Shown here: positions 59,527 through 64,000 of the stretch, piece after piece
Layout of the letters: the number at the start of each line of letters is the position of its first letter
How positions within the stretch are numbered: position 1 is the stretch's first letter
Origin: Rutidosis leptorrhynchoides
Lineage: Eukaryota > Streptophyta > Magnoliopsida > Asterales > Asteraceae
Direction of reading: 5' to 3'
DNA: 64,000 nt
NCBI RefSeq assembly: GCF_046630445.1
Contig: NC_092337.1
Coordinates: 187,618,501 to 187,682,500 of the forward strand
Notes under the pieces: model-generated
Told to the model about the DNA's origin: nothing
Seen by the model: only the letters and a program-made list of their open reading frames with translations
Database searches by the model: none
Made by a program: the position numbers and the translations under genes

Positions 59527-61974
59527 TGTATTACTATCATTATCACTATTTTCTAATCTTTATTCATGTACATAAGATCGTAACCACTAGTTTAACTCTT
59601 AACCTATACCATAACCATGAATGATAATTATTCATATTCATACCCTTTAACTTATTTAACTAGTTCCAGCATGAATCTTAATCTTAATAACCTTACAACT
59701 TATCAATCATTAACGATAATTTTTTATCCATTTACTTATCTAGTTTATATATATCAAGATCGTAATCTTTTATTAAACAACCAATCCTAATCATGAACTA
59801 GATTCATCATAATCCTTAATCTTATTAACTATATCAAGTACAAAATCCATGATCATAATTCATACTTAACCTTATTACAATTATCATCTTTCAACCCTAA
59901 CCATAATCTTTTATTATTATCATGTTCATCACACCTATAACCTAATATCTTTTTTTAATCAACTTCATAATAATGATCATAACCCTAATTTATTTTTAAC
60001 ATCACAATTATATTAACTTTGTTAACTAGTTACTTATTAATACTTCATATCCAAAACTCATGATCATAATTATATCCATACTTGAATATATATATATATA
60101 TTACCAGTCCATTACTTTTCATTATTATTCAAGTTACTTGATTATCCTTATAAATCTATTCATTATCCTTGTCTGTCTTGTTACTCAAGACTTGATTTTA
60201 CAACCACATTCATTATTCATCTTTATGTGTTTAAGTGTTCATGTTTATATTTATAATCCCTTTTATTTTATTAACAACTTCAAATTCATAATCTTTTGTC
60301 ATAATACTTAATCATACATCATCTTATAATTATCTTTTATATCATGACTATATTTAAAATAATTCTCTCCATATTATATCTTCATAGTCTTTTATGTCAC
60401 AATCTTACTTACATAAGTATACTCATTAATCGTATCAACACTTTGATCATAATCAACTTTAAATCTTGTTCATAACCATAATATTCATCATAATCATAAC
60501 GTTAGTTTATATATTTTACCAAAACCAATTTAAATACGTTTTAATCAAGTTGTGATACTTAACATGTTTATACATATAATTATATATATATTATAAGTAA
60601 TCAAAATAAAAAAACTTAGGTTTTAATACATCATACCTTTAACGAGAGGATGAGTAAACAAGAAAACGAGTAAACGAATGAATGTATGTTAGATTTGGGT
60701 CACGTCGGAAACAGTAGGCGAGCAACAACAACTTGATGGTGCAGCAGTAGAAAACAGCAGCCAAACAGCGGAATAACATGGTGGTTTGTGGTGGTCAGCT
60801 ATGATGGACAATGGCGACCAGAAACAGTGTCGAAACAGCAGCCAAGCTTCGCTTAAAGGTGGCGGTTGTGGTGGTGTTTTCGACGGACAACAGTAGCAGC
60901 AGTAGCAGCAAAAGTAGGCTGCAGGTTGACGAATTGGGCGGGTCTTGAGTGATGTTTGGTGGTAAAAAAAAATAGCAATACAGTCTCTCTTTTTGAGCAG
61001 TTTTGGGGTCGAAACTATAGCAGGAAAACTGCAGTTTGGGGGTCGGTTGGGCTGCAAAAAAATGGCAGCTAGGTGGTGGTTCACAGCGGCTGCAGAAGGC
61101 TGCACTTTGGGCTGTTAAAAGGGTGGCGGGTGTGCAGCAAAAATGCAGCAGGAGAAGGTGGTTTTGGAGGGCTGTGATGGGCTGCACAAGCCACGAAAAA
61201 TATGGCTGTAGTAGCCTCAAAATTTGCCGAACAAAACAATTAAAGAGGAAGGGTTGTGGATTAAATTTTGATGCAAGTTGAATGAGATAACTAGGAGCTA
61301 ATAGGTATTTTTATAGTGGGGAAATTAGAATCCTAATCACATTTTAATTCTAAGGGATTACTTGTAGGGAAAGGGTTAGGATCAAGAACTAGATTAGGAT
61401 TAGGATTAATATACCTTAGCTTAGGATTAGGATTAGTTAAATGTGATTTGAGTTGGAATGGGACTAGGAGCTTATTTATTTATTTTTTTTTACAACTTGG
61501 CCACCCCTTTTTTTTACTATATATTTATATATATTTTTTTCGGCTTTTCTTTATATTTATATAATTTATATATATTTTTTTATCATTTATTTAGGATAAG
61601 CTTTATTTAATCTTTTTACTTTTAGTCCATGATTTTCGTTAAATTTTATTTACTTTCCATTAGTTGTATTTTATAAAGTTAATTATATAATATTTTAACT
61701 ATTATACATAACGTTAATAATTCATATAATTTAATTAATATTAGGGTTAGGTTTAGGGTTTTAAATAATATTAGGGTTTGGATTTTAATTAATAAATTAA
61801 AGTATTAATTAAGATCTTTAATTAGGAACGGATAACAACCCTAACTCAATTATACAAAACAACCTGGTGAAACCCTAAGGGCATTTTAGTCACTTCAGAA
61901 TGGAAATGTGAAGGTTGTTATAGTACCTCCCCGTTAATTTAAACTTCGTCCCGAAGTTTCAGGAAGACTTTTCG

Positions 61975-62560
61975 GATGCATCAACGTTTGAGAAAATATG
62001 AGGATATTTCGGTTTCATCTGGCCTTCACGTTCCCAGGTATACTCGGGACCTCTACGGGAATTCCAACGGATTTTGACAATAGGAAATGTTATCCCGTTT
62101 CAAGCGTTTGATCTCACGATCCATAACTTCTACAGGTTCTTCTATGGAGGGCATTTTTTTTTATCAATGTGGGGGTCGTTCAAAGGAATAATATGAGTGT
62201 CACCTGACTAGGTTTTTTAAAAAGGGATTGTGATGTTACAAGTATTTCAGTAAATCAGATACCTGAAATGTGCCATGAACATTACTAAGCTTATTTAAAC
62301 CATTGAGCGCTTATGTTGCCATTAGGGCAGACAATCAGAGAAAAGTACTTGGAGACCACAGCCATGTAGTTTGATGCATGACTTGTGTTTGTTAGAGATG
62401 GTACCGACTTCAAATTTCGGAAGATAACCATAGACATGATACCTTTGGTTTTCAAGAAATATCTAATGTGAATAGATGAAACGACATTCCAGCTGAGGAG
62501 TCACTAATCGGGCTTATATGCAAAGCAAGCCATAATTACTAAAATGCCCACAGAATGGTG
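61975..62560 (-). pseudogene. Decayed gypsy integrase C-terminus
   Basis: On the minus strand fragments in successive frames can be recognised: FEVG near 62420, SNVHGTFQVSDLLKYL near 62290, IIPLNDPHID near 62180, SIEEPVEVMDREIKRLKR near 62110 and IPIVKIRWNSRRGPEYTWE near 62050, ending before the LTR. At least two frameshifts break it, including one extra base near 62085. The segment is collinear with 13348-13734 of the main gypsy element. Confidence 0.72.
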
Positions 62561-64000
62561 TGAGTGATTAATGAAAGATATCGTTCAACATATTATAATA
62601 CATGCGAACTTATCCTTAGAAATAGTTTTTGACAACACGTTGTGGAATGTAACTTTATGATCATGATTTCAGTTACATGTCAAATCAGGGATCGAAACTT
62701 GACTAGGATAATGTCCAGTTGCAACCCACGAAGGAAGAAATGTCATAAACATTTGAGGTATATCTTTTATAGAGGATATCGAGGATTTTAAATTATATTT
62801 CTGATAGAAAACCACACGAAAAGGTGTGATCTCTTAATGAGATAGACGTTCTCGCACAGATGGCGAGTCGATCTATCATTCACTTATGAGTTTAAGTGCA
62901 GACGAAAAGAAATATGAATCATTGGCTACAAAGAATAGTTTACACCGAGTGAGGAAATATCTGAAAAATGCTTTCTTGTGACAAAATGATATTAAATTAT
63001 AGAATTGACGTTTTACGAGGTTGCTGTGGTTTAGTCGTGAGATATCAGAAGTAAAATCTTCTCAACGGTCAACCTTACAAGGGAAAAGTTACTGAGAACA
63101 TAGAGTTTTGAATGATGAACTTAATGGTAAGTTTCGAAGGGCAAGAGGAATTGTGATTACTACGTGGTGTAGAATAATACGGAAAATTTTATATAAACAA
63201 GTAATAAAAATTTTATAGAAGTTCGAGTCGTTTAAGGTGACAATGTAGAAAGGGACGAAGTTCTTATTAAAACTAGAGTTATGTACAACATGTATTATTT
63301 TACGTAAAATATCTTTTGAATAAAAGAATTGATTTGAAAAAGTCAGAGTATAATTATGTACTAGTCAAAAATAAGTAAAGGTAAATTTTATTTACTTTAT
63401 TATATAAACATATTTGAGTTATAAAATTTGCAAGAATGGTAGTAGATAAATTTATTTTATAAAATTTCGGGAGGATTGCACAGTAAAATAGTGTGTGTAA
63501 AATTTTGGTAACAGAATTTTTATATTTGGAGAAAGACTAGGAAAAGTTGAGTGAAAGACCTTGAAAATTTTGGGTGATATTTGAGCAAAAATGTTATGAG
63601 AAAATGATAACTGTTGAATTATAGTGTGGTTGATGACTAATATAAGTTCTTGGAATTCAAATGTTCATGTGTGAAGCTGTTGCTGACAAGTGAAATATGA
63701 ATGGTAGAGTATGAGAACGTGATAGTGAATGTGGTGTTTATAATATTTTCGTTTGAATATTCAAATGAAAATCTTGCGAGTGGTTGTCGCTTATCTTAGA
63801 CGGGTTTCCTAATGGGTTTATGAAGATCTACACTAGGAGCGTAACTGCAGATAACAGGAGGCATGCTTCGAAGAAGTTTCGGGGGTGTCACTTCAAGTCA
63901 CTTAAGAACATGCATCCTTCCCTCCAGCGGGGATGTGATAATTAAACGTCAAAGAGATAAGTTGTTTAAGAAGGAAAGAATGCAAAGTTTTACAACTTTT
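62561..64000. other. Unassigned sequence, probably more of the decayed gypsy body
   Basis: No frame or motif I can support. Its position upstream (minus strand) of the integrase remnant suggests decayed pol, but a separate insertion is equally possible. Confidence 0.35.

Noticed and set aside
60689-61281. Overlapping 138-aa and 141-aa minus-strand frames and an 81-aa plus-strand frame
   Set aside because: The stretch is a CAG/GCA-rich part of a gypsy LTR; frames overlap in different phases and show no domain.
61380-61780. TTAGGA and TTTAGGG-like repeats resembling interstitial telomere sequence
   Set aside because: Only a few scattered units inside an LTR; no tandem telomeric array.

Overview
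The window is nuclear DNA of a flowering plant, almost certainly a eudicot. It is AT-rich, has spliced genes with GT/AG introns, plant-type Ty1/copia and Ty3/gypsy retrotransposons primed from initiator-Met or Asp tRNA, a hAT MITE and long microsatellites. The LTR style resembles what I remember from the daisy family (Asteraceae), but that is only an impression. There are no bacterial genes, rRNA genes or CRISPR arrays.

Layout. (1) 1-4929: a minus-strand LTR element, cut by the window start, with a 3.46 kb LTR. Its body carries an acidic-protein ORF and an F-box gene instead of recognisable gag-pol. (2) 4930-5641: leader/gag-like fragment of a related plus-strand element. (3) 5642-23618: a plus-strand Ty3/gypsy element with a pol full of stops and frameshifts. 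Its 3' LTR is split by a young, nearly intact minus-strand Ty1/copia element (14375-22398, 5-bp target duplication). (4) 23619-24557: scrambled, inverted LTR piece. (5) 24558-29755: second copy of the F-box/acidic-ORF element. (6) 29756-34557: probable copia solo LTR, a perfect (AAT)n tract of about 840 bp, MITE-like sequence, and a gypsy 3' LTR with a pol fragment.

(7) 34561-39581 is the only ordinary gene island. It holds a minus-strand RPA1-like OB-fold gene whose 3' end abuts the gypsy fragment, and an intact-looking six-exon plus-strand gene for a 194-residue protein of unknown function with a SINE-like insertion in intron 5. (8) 39582-50284: intergenic DNA, a hAT MITE (41957-42352), (TA)n tracts, a decayed gene present as two head-to-head inverted copies (43.0-47.6 kb), and an old Tat/Athila-like LTR. 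(9) 50285-61922: a minus-strand gypsy 3' LTR into which a plus-strand non-autonomous Tat/Athila-like element (50973-58820) inserted. (10) 61975-64000: decayed integrase of the host gypsy element and unassigned sequence.

The most unusual signals are: an F-box plus acidic ORF cassette carried by an LTR retroelement in two copies, each with a different gene broken; hairpin modules with constant loops but different, still complementary stems in the copia leader and in a gypsy LTR; a stem shared by related LTRs with a compensatory change; a template-switch-like patch in the young copia LTR; and a cluster of W-box-like TTGAC motifs in the gypsy LTR. Exon structures, domains and repeat boundaries were read by eye; no alignment or database search was run.
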